Source of the DNA: Mycobacterium marinum
Lineage (GTDB): Bacteria > Actinomycetota > Actinomycetes > Mycobacteriales > Mycobacteriaceae
Direction of reading: 5' to 3'
Assembly (NCBI RefSeq): GCF_003391395.1
Contig: NZ_CP024190.1
Location: 1,488,001 to 1,552,000, forward strand
Length of the DNA stretch: 64,000 bases
Below are positions 52,455-60,774 of this stretch, piece after piece. Under the pieces are notes generated by a model, which was not told the origin of the DNA, made no database searches, and saw only the letters and a list, made by a program, of their open reading frames with translations. The position numbers and the translations under genes were made by a program. Numbering within the stretch: the stretch's first letter is position 1; each line of letters starts with the position of its first letter.

Positions 52455-55184
52455 GTGGACTTGGGTGGTTGTCGTCTTATCGAAAGGGTCGATGAACTAG
52501 CCGCGCTGGAGTCGTTTGTTAACGGTGGGACCGCTGACGGTTGCCTGGCGTTGCGAGGCGACTCCGGTGTCGGCAAGTCCATGCTGGTCCAAGCATTGTC
52601 GGAGCGGGCTGCGGTACCGGGCAGGCGGGTGCTGCGGTGCAGCGGGGTAGAAGCCGAGGCGACCTTCGTGCTGGCCGGGCTGAGCCAGCTCGTTTACCCG
52701 CTGCGGGAGTTCATCGCCCAACTGGGCGCCGATGATCAGCGCACCTTGGCGGCGGTGCTGGGTGCGGTACCCGACCGGGTGCCGACAGTTACCGCGCTGA
52801 CCTTTGCCTTGCTCAACCTGTTGGCGTTGGCGAGTGAGGTGACGCCGCTGCTGGTGGTTATCGATGACGCACATTGGTTCGACGACGTCAGCGCACGGGT
52901 GATCGCGATGGCCGGACGGCGGCTCGACGGTGCGGCGGTGCGGTTTCTGGCTGCGTGCCGTGATGAGGTCCCTAATGCGTTGGCGGACGGGGGATGGCCG
53001 CAGATGGTGCTGGCTCCGCTCGGCCCGGAGCAGGCCGAGCGGTTTCTGGATCAACTCGCCGTCGACCTGCCGCACTACGCGCGCGTTGGGGTGCTCGAGC
53101 AGGCCGCCGGAAATCCGTTGGCGCTGGCCGAGCTGTCGCGGTGCGCGTTGGAGAACACCTGGGCGCCTGACGCGCCGTTGCCGCTGACTCAGCGACTGGT
53201 GGCCATCTTCGGTGATCGGCTGAAAAAACTCGACGAGTCGGTCAAGGCGCAACTGCTGCGCGGCGCACTGGATGGGGCCGCGACGGGTGGCGTGGCATCG
53301 GCGCCGCCGCGAACGCGGTATGTGATGCAGGGAGTCGACGCCGCCATCGAACACGGCGTGCTGGTGGTCGACCGCGGTGAGCTGGTCTTCCGGCATCCAT
53401 TGGTCCGTGCGGCGGTGATCCAGACCTCAACCGCCGGGCAGCGGCGCCATGCCTACGCCCAGTTGGCCGACCTGTATCCCGATGACGTGGTGCGCCGGGC
53501 CGCCTATCTCGCTCATGCCACCGTCGATCCCGATCCGGCGGTTGTCAATACCCTCGCCGCGGCGGCCGAGCTGACGATCCGGCGCGGCGATGCCTGTCAG
53601 GCGATCGAGTTGCTGCGGCGCGCGGGTGAATTGAGCGACCGACCACGGCGTCGCGAACAGTTGCTGGCCAGCGCGGCCTTTGTTGCGTTGCAGGCGGCGC
53701 AACTCGACGAGGCCGAGCGACTTCTGGCCGATGCGGGTTTGGGTGGCGGCGCGTCGGCAAGTGCGCTATTGATCTCGTCTTTCATTTCGCTATACCGCTA
53801 TGGAGATGTCACCGCGACACATCGTCGCCTGGTTGAGCGGCTGCAATCGGCCGATGACCTCGACGGCGAAACCCTGACCCGGATGGTCAACCTGTTGCTC
53901 GCGGTCAGCATGTTTGCCGCGGACCCCGCGCTGTGGCAGATCACCGATGGCCTGGTCGGCTCGCTAGCCGACCGGCTGGGCGAGCTGAGCGTCATCTACC
54001 GCGACGCCTGGGCCGATGCGGCCCGCCGCGGCCGCACCGTGACGCAGCGGCTGAAGGAGCAACTGGATCGGTTGGCGGAGCTGGAGCCATGGGATGTGAT
54101 GCGCGTTGCCCTGGCCGGCTATTACGTGGACCTGATCGACGACTTTCGTTCGGTACTGGTTCCGCTGGCTGACCGCGAAATCGAGGGCGGCGCGGCCACC
54201 ATTGCGCTTGCGACGCTCGCGTTGGTCACGGCCTATCAGCTGGCCAGTGGTCAGTGGGCCGAGGCGGTCGATACCAGTCAGCGCGGCGTGGCGTTGTGTA
54301 GTCAGCACCACTACGAGCTGTTTGGCTATCAGCTCAGAGGTTATTTGGGTGTCATATCGGCCTGCCGCGGCGATGTGGTGCGGGCCCGTGAGCTCGCCGC
54401 CCAAGTGCGGGTATGGGCCGAGCCGCGGCGGGTCGGCTTCCTCACCGGGGCCGTCGCGCAGATCGCGATCCTGTGCAGCTTTGCCGAAGGCGACTACGAA
54501 TCGGCCTACCTGCAGGCCACCGCGATCACGGCGCCGGGGGAGTTCCCGCCGTTCGCGTTGCACGCCACCCGCACCCTGTTCGATCTCGTCGAGGCCGCGG
54601 TTCATACGGATCGACTCAACGAGGCGCGCCGGCACGTTCGGGCGGCGAAGCGCCTGCAATTCGCCGACGCCCCGCCGCGACTGGCCATCGCAACCGGCGC
54701 TGCGGAGGCCTTGTGTGCTTCGGACGAGCGGGCTCCAGCGTTGTTCGAGAAGGTACTTGGCCATCCGGCGGTCGCTTCATTTCCATTCGAGCACGCCCGT
54801 ATTCGGCTGGCGTACGGAATGCGCCTCCGCCGGCTGCGCCGCTATCGCAACGCCCGCGTTGTGCTTCGTGCAGCCGCGGAGATCTTTGCCGGTCTGGGCG
54901 CCGAACCGTGGACCCAGCGGGCGCGCAATGAACTGCGTGCCGCGGGTACCGCGGTACGCCACTCGGCCGCGGTGGGTCCCGCTCCGCTCACCGCGCAGGA
55001 ACGTCTGGTGGCCGAATTGGCCGCCAAAGGCCTGTCGAACAAGGAGATAGCCGCACGGCTATGCCTGTCGCCGCGCACCGTCGGTGCACATCTGTATCGG
55101 TTGTTCCCCAAATTGGGGGTCACAAACCGGGCCGGATTGCATGACGCCCTCGACGCCATCCATGCGGCACCCGATCAAATCTGA
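52455..55184 (+). CDS. Large LuxR-family ATPase regulator (LAL type)
   Basis: A 909-residue regulator. The N-terminal STAND-type ATPase domain has Walker A GDSGVGKS at 35-42 and Walker B LLVVIDD at 132-138; the middle 500 residues are helical repeats (TPR-like), and the C-terminus holds a LuxR helix-turn-helix at about 846-905 (PLTAQERLVAELAAKGLSNK, then LSPRTVGAHLYRLF). LAL proteins are ligand- and ATP-dependent activators. It lies directly upstream of the Esp-like cluster, so control of that cluster is a reasonable guess. The GTG start leaves the usual few residues before the ATPase domain (RLIERVDELAAL). Confidence 0.9.
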   Translation: MDLGGCRLIERVDELAALESFVNGGTADGCLALRGDSGVGKSMLVQALSERAAVPGRRVLRCSGVEAEATFVLAGLSQLVYPLREFIAQLGADDQRTLAAVLGAVPDRVPTVTALTFALLNLLALASEVTPLLVVIDDAHWFDDVSARVIAMAGRRLDGAAVRFLAACRDEVPNALADGGWPQMVLAPLGPEQAERFLDQLAVDLPHYARVGVLEQAAGNPLALAELSRCALENTWAPDAPLPLTQRLVAIFGDRLKKLDESVKAQLLRGALDGAATGGVASAPPRTRYVMQGVDAAIEHGVLVVDRGELVFRHPLVRAAVIQTSTAGQRRHAYAQLADLYPDDVVRRAAYLAHATVDPDPAVVNTLAAAAELTIRRGDACQAIELLRRAGELSDRPRRREQLLASAAFVALQAAQLDEAERLLADAGLGGGASASALLISSFISLYRYGDVTATHRRLVERLQSADDLDGETLTRMVNLLLAVSMFAADPALWQITDGLVGSLADRLGELSVIYRDAWADAARRGRTVTQRLKEQLDRLAELEPWDVMRVALAGYYVDLIDDFRSVLVPLADREIEGGAATIALATLALVTAYQLASGQWAEAVDTSQRGVALCSQHHYELFGYQLRGYLGVISACRGDVVRARELAAQVRVWAEPRRVGFLTGAVAQIAILCSFAEGDYESAYLQATAITAPGEFPPFALHATRTLFDLVEAAVHTDRLNEARRHVRAAKRLQFADAPPRLAIATGAAEALCASDERAPALFEKVLGHPAVASFPFEHARIRLAYGMRLRRLRRYRNARVVLRAAAEIFAGLGAEPWTQRARNELRAAGTAVRHSAAVGPAPLTAQERLVAELAAKGLSNKEIAARLCLSPRTVGAHLYRLFPKLGVTNRAGLHDALDAIHAAPDQI

Positions 55185-55265
55185 TTGATTCCATCCGCTG
55201 GCCAGCGCAACCACCGACGTCTCCAAGCGGCCCGAACGCGGTGCGGTTGCCGACCATGACGGGCC

Positions 55266-55379
55266 GCACTTGTGGCAAAACGCCTGACAAACGAGTAGAT
55301 CGGTGCAAAGCTGCGTCTATCGCAACGCACCGTTGGTGCGCAGCCGTATCGGCTGATTCCGATTACCTCACGCAATTGA
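55266..55379 (+). pseudogene. Decayed duplicate of a LuxR C-terminal DNA-binding domain
   Basis: Read in one frame, this gives ALVAKRLTNE, then a TAG stop, then IGAKLRLSQRTVGAQPYRL and IPITSRN before a TGA. It aligns residue by residue with the end of the intact upstream regulator (LVAELAAKGLSNKEIAARL, then LSPRTVGAHLYRL). The DNA is also similar (both have CGCACCGT.GGTGC near the centre). It is the remnant of a second LAL-type gene or of a local duplication, and it cannot be translated whole. Confidence 0.7.
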
Positions 55380-55465
55380 GTCATCTGACCGATGCTGCCC
55401 GGTTCGCCAGGTGCAACCCTTGGCATGTCACCGCCATGAAGCGGGACTAGGGCAAGGAGCAGCGA

Positions 55466-55618
55466 ATGCCGTGTACGTGGACACCGGTGGTGTTCATCCA
55501 TGGGCTTTGGCCAGCCGTGTCCGCGTCCCGGCGAGGTTGCCCCGATGATGCCTGGCGCCCTCGCGTTGTTGCCGCACCGCGCGGTGCTCGGACACTGGAA
55601 TATCAATCCCAGCAGTGA
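55466..55618 (+). pseudogene. Remnant of an alpha/beta hydrolase gene (5' end)
   Basis: A ribosome site AAGGAG and an ATG open a frame MPCTWTPVVFIHGLW, the typical start of alpha/beta hydrolases (first strand plus the HG oxyanion motif). Within a few codons the sequence turns arginine-rich and ends at 50 residues, and no nucleophile-elbow motif follows in any frame. It therefore looks like a frameshifted or truncated gene rather than a functional peptide. Confidence 0.5.
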
Positions 55619-55971
55619 TGTCCGCGCCGAATCCCAACCGGTCGCCCGGTATTCACCCATGCCGCAGCCAGCTGCGCCCAGTGGCATGCGGTCGGGGGAG
55701 CCTGCCGACGTCTGGTGCGACAACGTACGTTGCCCGGACACCTCGCACTGGATTTGCCGTCTCGAGCCACGTTCGGTTCGTGTGTGAACCGTTCCTGGCG
55801 AGGGCAATTGGATCACCAGCCGCGTCGGCCGGCGGGCCGCGCGTGTGGCGGCGCGTGCGAAGCCAATTCAGTTCGCCGCGTTGCCTCACGACGATGTGAT
55901 GGAAGTGGGTCGCCCCGCGGGGGCACCCGTACGGCGCCGAATCGCCAAGAACGAACAGTAAGGACGTCTCT

Positions 55972-57270
55972 ATGCCTGCAGGACTAATCGCCGCTGCGGT
56001 TAGGACCATCGTCAACCTCGGCAGTTTTGGTCAACAATTCGTCGGAGTTAATGATCCAAAGTTCACTAACCCTGAATATCTCGCGGCGAGTGCGACCGGC
56101 ATGGCCTCGGACGGGCTGACCGCTGTTTTCGGACAAACTTGGGTGCCGCAGGCGCTGGCGAAGCGCGTAGGTCACTCTCAGTTGACCAGTCTTGCCAGTT
56201 CAAAAGCGGCGCAAGGGGCCAGTGCCATCCTCTGGACGATCAACATCGTCGAAGTGCTGGAGACGTTGATGGGGTTCGGGCCGCCAGCCGAAGGAGATGA
56301 ACTCCTGGTCGGCTCGACGCAGTTCGCCAAGGCTCAGGCACAGTTGGGGTCGGCCCTTCCGGATAACAGTTGGCAGGGCTCGGCATCCTATGCCTATGCC
56401 AGCCAGAACACGGCACTGCAGAATCGCGGACAAGCGCTCGCCGAGCTCGACGTCAAGTTCGCAGCCCTGGTAAAAGATCAGGCCGAATGGGTGACCCATG
56501 GGCGCCTGGGGATTGCGATCCTCAAGAACCTACTTCTGGCGGCTTTCGCGGTCGAGATGGCCTTGATGTTTGCGGTACCGGCCGGCCCAGCCATGGCCCG
56601 GTCTTTCGGATTCACGGTGAGTGGGCTTGGCATCGCCATCGCCATGGGCCTGCTTTCCACCGTGCTCGCCTATTCGGTTGAGAACTCCAAGAAGGCGGAC
56701 GTTTTGACCGCCAATTACCAAGATTTGGCTCCGGATCCGTACCAAGGAGCGGACCCGGGTATGCCGGTGGCGGCCAATATGCCCGCGTCGGCCGAGTCGA
56801 CGATCTCGAGCTTTGCGGCGTCGGGCACGGCGTTCACAGCTGAGGCGGCCGGGTCGCTCGGCCGCGCCGGCGGCGCCGCGGACGAATCCGCGTTCTACAG
56901 CGCTGCCGCCGATGAGGCTGTGCCGCTCGAGGATGCGCCGTCGGCGACGTCGGCGTTCACCATGCCCACCCTGGCCCAACTGATGGCGATTTCGGGGCAA
57001 GGCGCAAAGTTCTCGGGGCATGTCTCTCAGCACGCGAACCTGGCCAACCAGGCGATGGGACAGGTCCAGCAGGTCGCATCGATGGCCCAACAGGGCAAGG
57101 GGACTGCTCCCGCCGAGGACACCGCGCAGGCCGAGGCCACCACTGTTGAAGATGTCGAGGGCGCCGGGGCGGACTCGGCCGGCGCAGCCGCCGGGCGTGC
57201 ACCGATCGAAGCGGCCGCTGCTGACACCCCACCGGCGCAGCAGCCGATCTTTGCGCAGCAGGTCGTGTGA
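55972..57270 (+). CDS. EspA/EspE-family ESX-1 secretion-associated protein
   Basis: A 432-residue protein. The WxG-containing helical hairpin (DNSWQGSASYAYASQN, W134) and the following ALVKDQAEWVTHGR helix match the EspA/EspE family, as does the C-terminal GRAPIEA motif (408-414), seen as ERAPVEA in EspA and ERAPIDA in EspE. About 110 residues before the family domain have no counterpart in M. tuberculosis EspA. Two hydrophobic helices (about 180-202 and 213-235) follow the hairpin. A segment at 329-383 recurs in the EspJ-like protein of this cluster. It is the first gene of an espA-espC-espD-like unit; secretion through an ESX-1 system encoded elsewhere is inferred. Function unknown. Confidence 0.85.
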   Translation: MPAGLIAAAVRTIVNLGSFGQQFVGVNDPKFTNPEYLAASATGMASDGLTAVFGQTWVPQALAKRVGHSQLTSLASSKAAQGASAILWTINIVEVLETLMGFGPPAEGDELLVGSTQFAKAQAQLGSALPDNSWQGSASYAYASQNTALQNRGQALAELDVKFAALVKDQAEWVTHGRLGIAILKNLLLAAFAVEMALMFAVPAGPAMARSFGFTVSGLGIAIAMGLLSTVLAYSVENSKKADVLTANYQDLAPDPYQGADPGMPVAANMPASAESTISSFAASGTAFTAEAAGSLGRAGGAADESAFYSAAADEAVPLEDAPSATSAFTMPTLAQLMAISGQGAKFSGHVSQHANLANQAMGQVQQVASMAQQGKGTAPAEDTAQAEATTVEDVEGAGADSAGAAAGRAPIEAAAADTPPAQQPIFAQQVV

Positions 57271-57345
57271 CGCTCGCCGTCGAGTCGAAGCCACTGCAGG
57301 CCGATGCGATAGCGCACAGAAGCGATATGACGAGGAGATAGATCC

Positions 57346-57660
57346 ATGGCGAACTTGGTTGTCACACCGCAATACCTACAGACACTGGCCGCCACACAGA
57401 CCCAAGCGGCGGCCACGGCAGCATCTGCGGGTGCCGCGTCCACGAATCTCAAGAATGAGGTCTGGGTGTCTCACGGTGTGATCAGTGGAGCCTCCAACAC
57501 CTCATTTGCCAATGCCGAGGCTGCCCGCCGCGCGGCGGCCAACAGCATGAACACGACTTCTAGCAAGCTCGCCGCCAAGCTACGCACCGCCAGCAGCGCA
57601 TACCAGGGAGTCGACGAGCAGGCCGGCGAAAGCCTCGACAAACAGATCATTGAGCGCTGA
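57346..57660 (+). CDS. EspC/EspF-family protein
   Basis: A 104-residue helical-hairpin protein of the EspC (DUF2580) family; EspC and EspF are 103 residues. It keeps the family opening VTPQYLQTLAATQTQAA, the central VSHGVISGASN and the C-terminal secretion signal YxxxD (YQGVD, 86-90) recognised by the ESX ATPase. In M. tuberculosis EspC is co-secreted with EspA; the adjacent EspA/E-like gene suggests the same pairing. ATG follows ACGAGGAGATAG (57331-57342). Whether it is closer to EspC or EspF needs a tree. Confidence 0.88.
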   Translation: MANLVVTPQYLQTLAATQTQAAATAASAGAASTNLKNEVWVSHGVISGASNTSFANAEAARRAAANSMNTTSSKLAAKLRTASSAYQGVDEQAGESLDKQIIER

Positions 57661-57741
57661 TCGGGTCGGAACCCGCTGGTGGGCATGGCTACCGCGCCGG
57701 GGTCGACCATTAGCGCTTCAGATGCAGAAAGAAGGGACACC

Positions 57742-58356
57742 ATGTCGCTCTACCACGACCACGATGATCTCGACGCCCTGGATTTCTTTGTCGCCGAGGA
57801 GGTTTCCGAAGACGGCGCGGAGTCGGATGCCCTGGATGGCTTTGCCGCCGATGACCCGACACACCCAGTACCGGACATCGATGCGATGGATCAGTTCATG
57901 CCTGGCGAGGTCGAAGACGAAGACACCGAGCCCGACACCGCCCCATTGCAGATCGAAGAGCCCCACGGTGCCGCCGAGACGGCGGGTGCCGAGGAAGGCG
58001 TCGACTCGAATGGCGCCCCGCTGTTCACGGTCGTCAACCCCCCTGGGACGGTGTCGGTGTCGGCGCTGATGGACGGCCGGATCCATCGAGTCACTCTGTC
58101 GGCAAAGGTGACCAGCATGAGTGAAGCCGAGCTCGCCGAGGAGGTACTGGTCATCGCGGCCCTGGCTCGACAAAACGGGTTGGCGGCCCAGCACAGCTAC
58201 ATGTTGGGAAGCTATTCCGAGTGGGAACCCGTGGCGGAGATGGGCACTGACGAGCGCGAGGTATTGCGTGACTTCATGGAGAACACCATGGGTTTGATGT
58301 CCGAAGAACAGGCCACCGCAAAACAAGCAGAGGTTTTCTCCACCCGATACCGATAG
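57742..58356 (+). CDS. EspD/EspH-family protein
   Basis: A 204-residue acidic protein. The N-terminal DLDALDFF repeat-like motifs (YHDHDDLDALDFF, ESDALDGF) match EspH, and the core LFTVVNPPGTVSVSALMDGR is the family signature shared by EspD and EspH. It ends AKQAEVFSTRYR as both do. EspD stabilises EspA and EspC in M. tuberculosis; EspH acts as a chaperone-like factor for EspE/EspF. It completes a three-gene unit in the order A/E, C/F, D/H. ATG at 57742 has GAAGGGA just upstream. Confidence 0.88.
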   Translation: MSLYHDHDDLDALDFFVAEEVSEDGAESDALDGFAADDPTHPVPDIDAMDQFMPGEVEDEDTEPDTAPLQIEEPHGAAETAGAEEGVDSNGAPLFTVVNPPGTVSVSALMDGRIHRVTLSAKVTSMSEAELAEEVLVIAALARQNGLAAQHSYMLGSYSEWEPVAEMGTDEREVLRDFMENTMGLMSEEQATAKQAEVFSTRYR

Positions 58357-58466
58357 CTGAGGGACTGCTGCAGATTTCGACGCCTCGGCCGCGTAGCGGA
58401 TGCAACCCGAGCCGACGATCGCGAGATTCGTAACTCTGACCGGATCGACGGTGATCCCAGGGCCTC

Positions 58467-58499
58467 AACGCCTGCGCTAGGTGCGGATTCAGGCGTTTT
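58467..58499 (+). terminator. Hairpin with short T-tract between espD/H-like and espJ-like genes
   Basis: AACGCCTG at 58467-58474 pairs perfectly with CAGGCGTT at 58490-58497 across a 15-base loop, and two more T residues follow. It lies 110 bp after the EspD/H-like stop in a 222 bp gap, which suggests that the cluster is read as two transcription units. Confidence 0.5.
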
Positions 58500-58578
58500 G
58501 TGGCCCACCCCACGAAGACAGGCGCGGCGGCCGCGGGCCGCTTTAGCTCAAATAGCAACACGTGTAAGGGGATTGGAC

Positions 58579-59175
58579 ATGACTAAGGAGCTGGTCATCG
58601 ATTCTTCCCGCCTGAAGATTGCTGGAAGCGATTTGGCGGAGCTGACTTTGCCGACGCCCCCGCCGCCGATCGTTGCGACCGGACTGGATTCCGCGTCGGC
58701 AGCCATCAACGCAATCTTGCCGATTATCGAGTCGCCGGTGGCCGACTCGTTGCCCGTCGTCAACTCCGCCCTGACGAAGACGGGGTCCAATTTCGTCGCC
58801 GCCGCCGCGATCTATGCGGAAGCTGACCAGTCGCTCGGAGAACAATTGGGCCAGGTCCAATTCCGCTCCGCCGCAACGACGTCCGAGTATGCTGTTCGCG
58901 GCAACGCCTTGATGGCGGGCAGTGCAGCCCTCGGATATGGCTTGGCAGCTGAACCCGAGATACCGATCGCATCGAGGTTCACCTTGCCCACCATGGCCCA
59001 GATGGGTTCGCTGCCGGGGCAGGCCGCGACGCTATCGGGACACGCTTCTCAGTACGCGAACCTGGTCAACCAGACCATGGGGCAGCTGCAGGGGGTTGCG
59101 TCGATGGCCCAGCAGGGCCCGGGGACTGCGCCAGAACCCGCCGAAGACGGACCCGTTCTGCAGCTCGAACACTGA
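58579..59175 (+). CDS. espJ: EspJ-like ESX-1 associated protein
   Basis: A 198-residue protein whose first 95 residues match EspJ (Rv3878): LVIDSSRLKIAGSDLAEL, PTPPPPIVATGLDS, PIIESPVADSLP and the YxxxD signal (YAEAD, 79-83). M. tuberculosis EspJ is 280 residues; the proline/glutamine-rich tail is missing. Residues 134-190 instead are strikingly like residues 329-383 of the EspA/E-like protein in the same cluster. In M. tuberculosis espJ lies opposite to espK-espL-espB; here all face the same way. It probably forms part of the secreted complex; no function is known. Confidence 0.82.
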   Translation: MTKELVIDSSRLKIAGSDLAELTLPTPPPPIVATGLDSASAAINAILPIIESPVADSLPVVNSALTKTGSNFVAAAAIYAEADQSLGEQLGQVQFRSAATTSEYAVRGNALMAGSAALGYGLAAEPEIPIASRFTLPTMAQMGSLPGQAATLSGHASQYANLVNQTMGQLQGVASMAQQGPGTAPEPAEDGPVLQLEH

Positions 59176-59253
59176 ATTCATTGTCTATCAGCGTCTATCA
59201 GCCACTGACGGTGAATTTCACGATTTTCAATAGCCCCTAGGAGGAGGATTCGC

Positions 59254-60774
59254 GTGACGCTAGCACAGGTGCTCGCCGTGGAAGGCGAGGAGCTCTTGGC
59301 CAGAGCGGCCCGGCTGGAGGCTCCGATACCCGGGCTGCCGACGGAAGATCCCCAGCCCCCGTGCGACTTTGCACCGGCTAAGGAAGCTGCCGCAGAGCTT
59401 GCGCGCTCCGCCGGTGAAATGCGCAAGTATCTGGGCTATTTCGACACGGAGCGGGCGCGGCTGGCGCAGTCGTTGAGGAACGCGGCCAAGGCCTACGAGG
59501 AAGTCGACGAGCACGCTGCGGCCGACCTCGACACGGGCAGCGCCTCGGTGTCGGCGGCGACCCCCGGCCCCGCAGGTGCGGAGCCGGAAACAGAGGCATT
59601 CGACGACGCCGGGGTCTCCACAATGGCAGCTGATCACCGCCTTGACGGCTACGCAGATCTCAAGGTCAGGGCATTGACCATCGAGTGGGCCGACAACGGC
59701 AATTCATTCGAAAACTTCGCGAGGACGTGGCTGGACTATCGGCTGAAGTTGCTGGAGGCCACCGACCGCTTCGGACCCTTTCAGCGTTGGGACGGTGAAG
59801 CGGCAGCGGCCGTCGAGGACCATTTTGACAGGCAGATCGCGTGGCTGCGGCAGATGGCGGACTTGTGTAGCACCATGGCGAGCCAGGCCCAAACGGTTGC
59901 GGCCGCGCAACGCCAGCTTCATGCCAGCCATATCCAGTTCCAGGGAAAGACGGTTCGCTTCGCAGATCTGAGAGACCTCGACGACCTGTACTGCAGCGTC
60001 CCCAAGGCTGATGTCACGAATATGCGGAACCAGATCCTTGCGATCTATGCGGTGCTGCAGCAAACATCGGATGAGGAGCTGGCGGAATACGAACGGGCGG
60101 CGAATTTTCCATTGCCGCCCGTGCATCCAACCAAGCCTCCCAAAGCCAATGAGGTCAAAATCGATCCGCCCACGCAGGCCAAGCCGCCCGAGCAGATCGT
60201 GGTGCCGCCCGGGCCCGATCCGGTGCCCGCCCCGGCTGATGACTGGCCAGTGGACGAGGCCCTGCCCAACCCCACCGACATGCCCGTCGTACCGTTCGCC
60301 GGCAGCCCCCAGCTGCCGGGCAACACCCTGGCCGACTCCTTTGCCGGTCGCGGCGGCGGGACGGGTCTTTCGGCGGGGGCGCCGAAACTCAAACCGGCCT
60401 CATTCGGAGGAGCTGGCGCTGCGTCGATGCGGCCTCCCATAGGACCGGACTCCATCTCATCGCAGCTCGGTGGCCGCGATCTGTTGGGGGCTGGCGCCGC
60501 GCCGGGGGCCGCGATGGGGTCGGGCGGTGCGGGCATGGCGCCCATGGGAGCCCCCGGCGCCGGACAGGCCCCGGGGCAGACCGGTAAGGGCAAGCGCGCG
60601 GAGCCGGGGGACGAGTTGCTCTACACCGAAGAGCGGCCGTGGACCGAGGGCCTCATCGGCAAACGCCCACGTAAATCCGCCGCCGAGGTCGCCGGCCCGG
60701 ACGCGAGTGCCGCCCCCGATAGCAAAGCCGGGCCCGACAGCGTGGCCGGCTCCAACAGTAAGGACTCCAAATGA
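59254..60774 (+). CDS. espB: EspB-like secreted ESX-1 substrate
   Basis: A 506-residue protein, 46 longer than M. tuberculosis EspB. The PE/PPE-like helical N-terminus is conserved: the YxxxD export signal is at Y81-D85 (YEEVD, the same positions as in EspB), and the WxG turn is at W179 (RWDGEAAA). After about 290 there is a proline-rich linker, then a glycine/alanine-rich disordered region, then the conserved C-terminus LYTEERPWTEGLIGKRPR. EspB is cleaved by MycP1, forms rings and binds phospholipids. No mycosin is encoded nearby. GTG start after AGGAGGAGG. It overlaps the next gene by four bases. Confidence 0.92.
   Translation: MTLAQVLAVEGEELLARAARLEAPIPGLPTEDPQPPCDFAPAKEAAAELARSAGEMRKYLGYFDTERARLAQSLRNAAKAYEEVDEHAAADLDTGSASVSAATPGPAGAEPETEAFDDAGVSTMAADHRLDGYADLKVRALTIEWADNGNSFENFARTWLDYRLKLLEATDRFGPFQRWDGEAAAAVEDHFDRQIAWLRQMADLCSTMASQAQTVAAAQRQLHASHIQFQGKTVRFADLRDLDDLYCSVPKADVTNMRNQILAIYAVLQQTSDEELAEYERAANFPLPPVHPTKPPKANEVKIDPPTQAKPPEQIVVPPGPDPVPAPADDWPVDEALPNPTDMPVVPFAGSPQLPGNTLADSFAGRGGGTGLSAGAPKLKPASFGGAGAASMRPPIGPDSISSQLGGRDLLGAGAAPGAAMGSGGAGMAPMGAPGAGQAPGQTGKGKRAEPGDELLYTEERPWTEGLIGKRPRKSAAEVAGPDASAAPDSKAGPDSVAGSNSKDSK

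Larger units (their letters stand above)
55185..55971. other. Region of decayed gene fragments upstream of the Esp-like cluster
   Basis: About 790 bp with no intact gene. It contains a broken second copy of a LuxR DNA-binding domain and the start of an alpha/beta hydrolase that soon loses its frame (both listed separately). The last 150 bp hold no recognised feature apart from the AAGGA ribosome site before the EspA/E-like gene. The Esp-cluster promoter should lie here. Confidence 0.45.
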
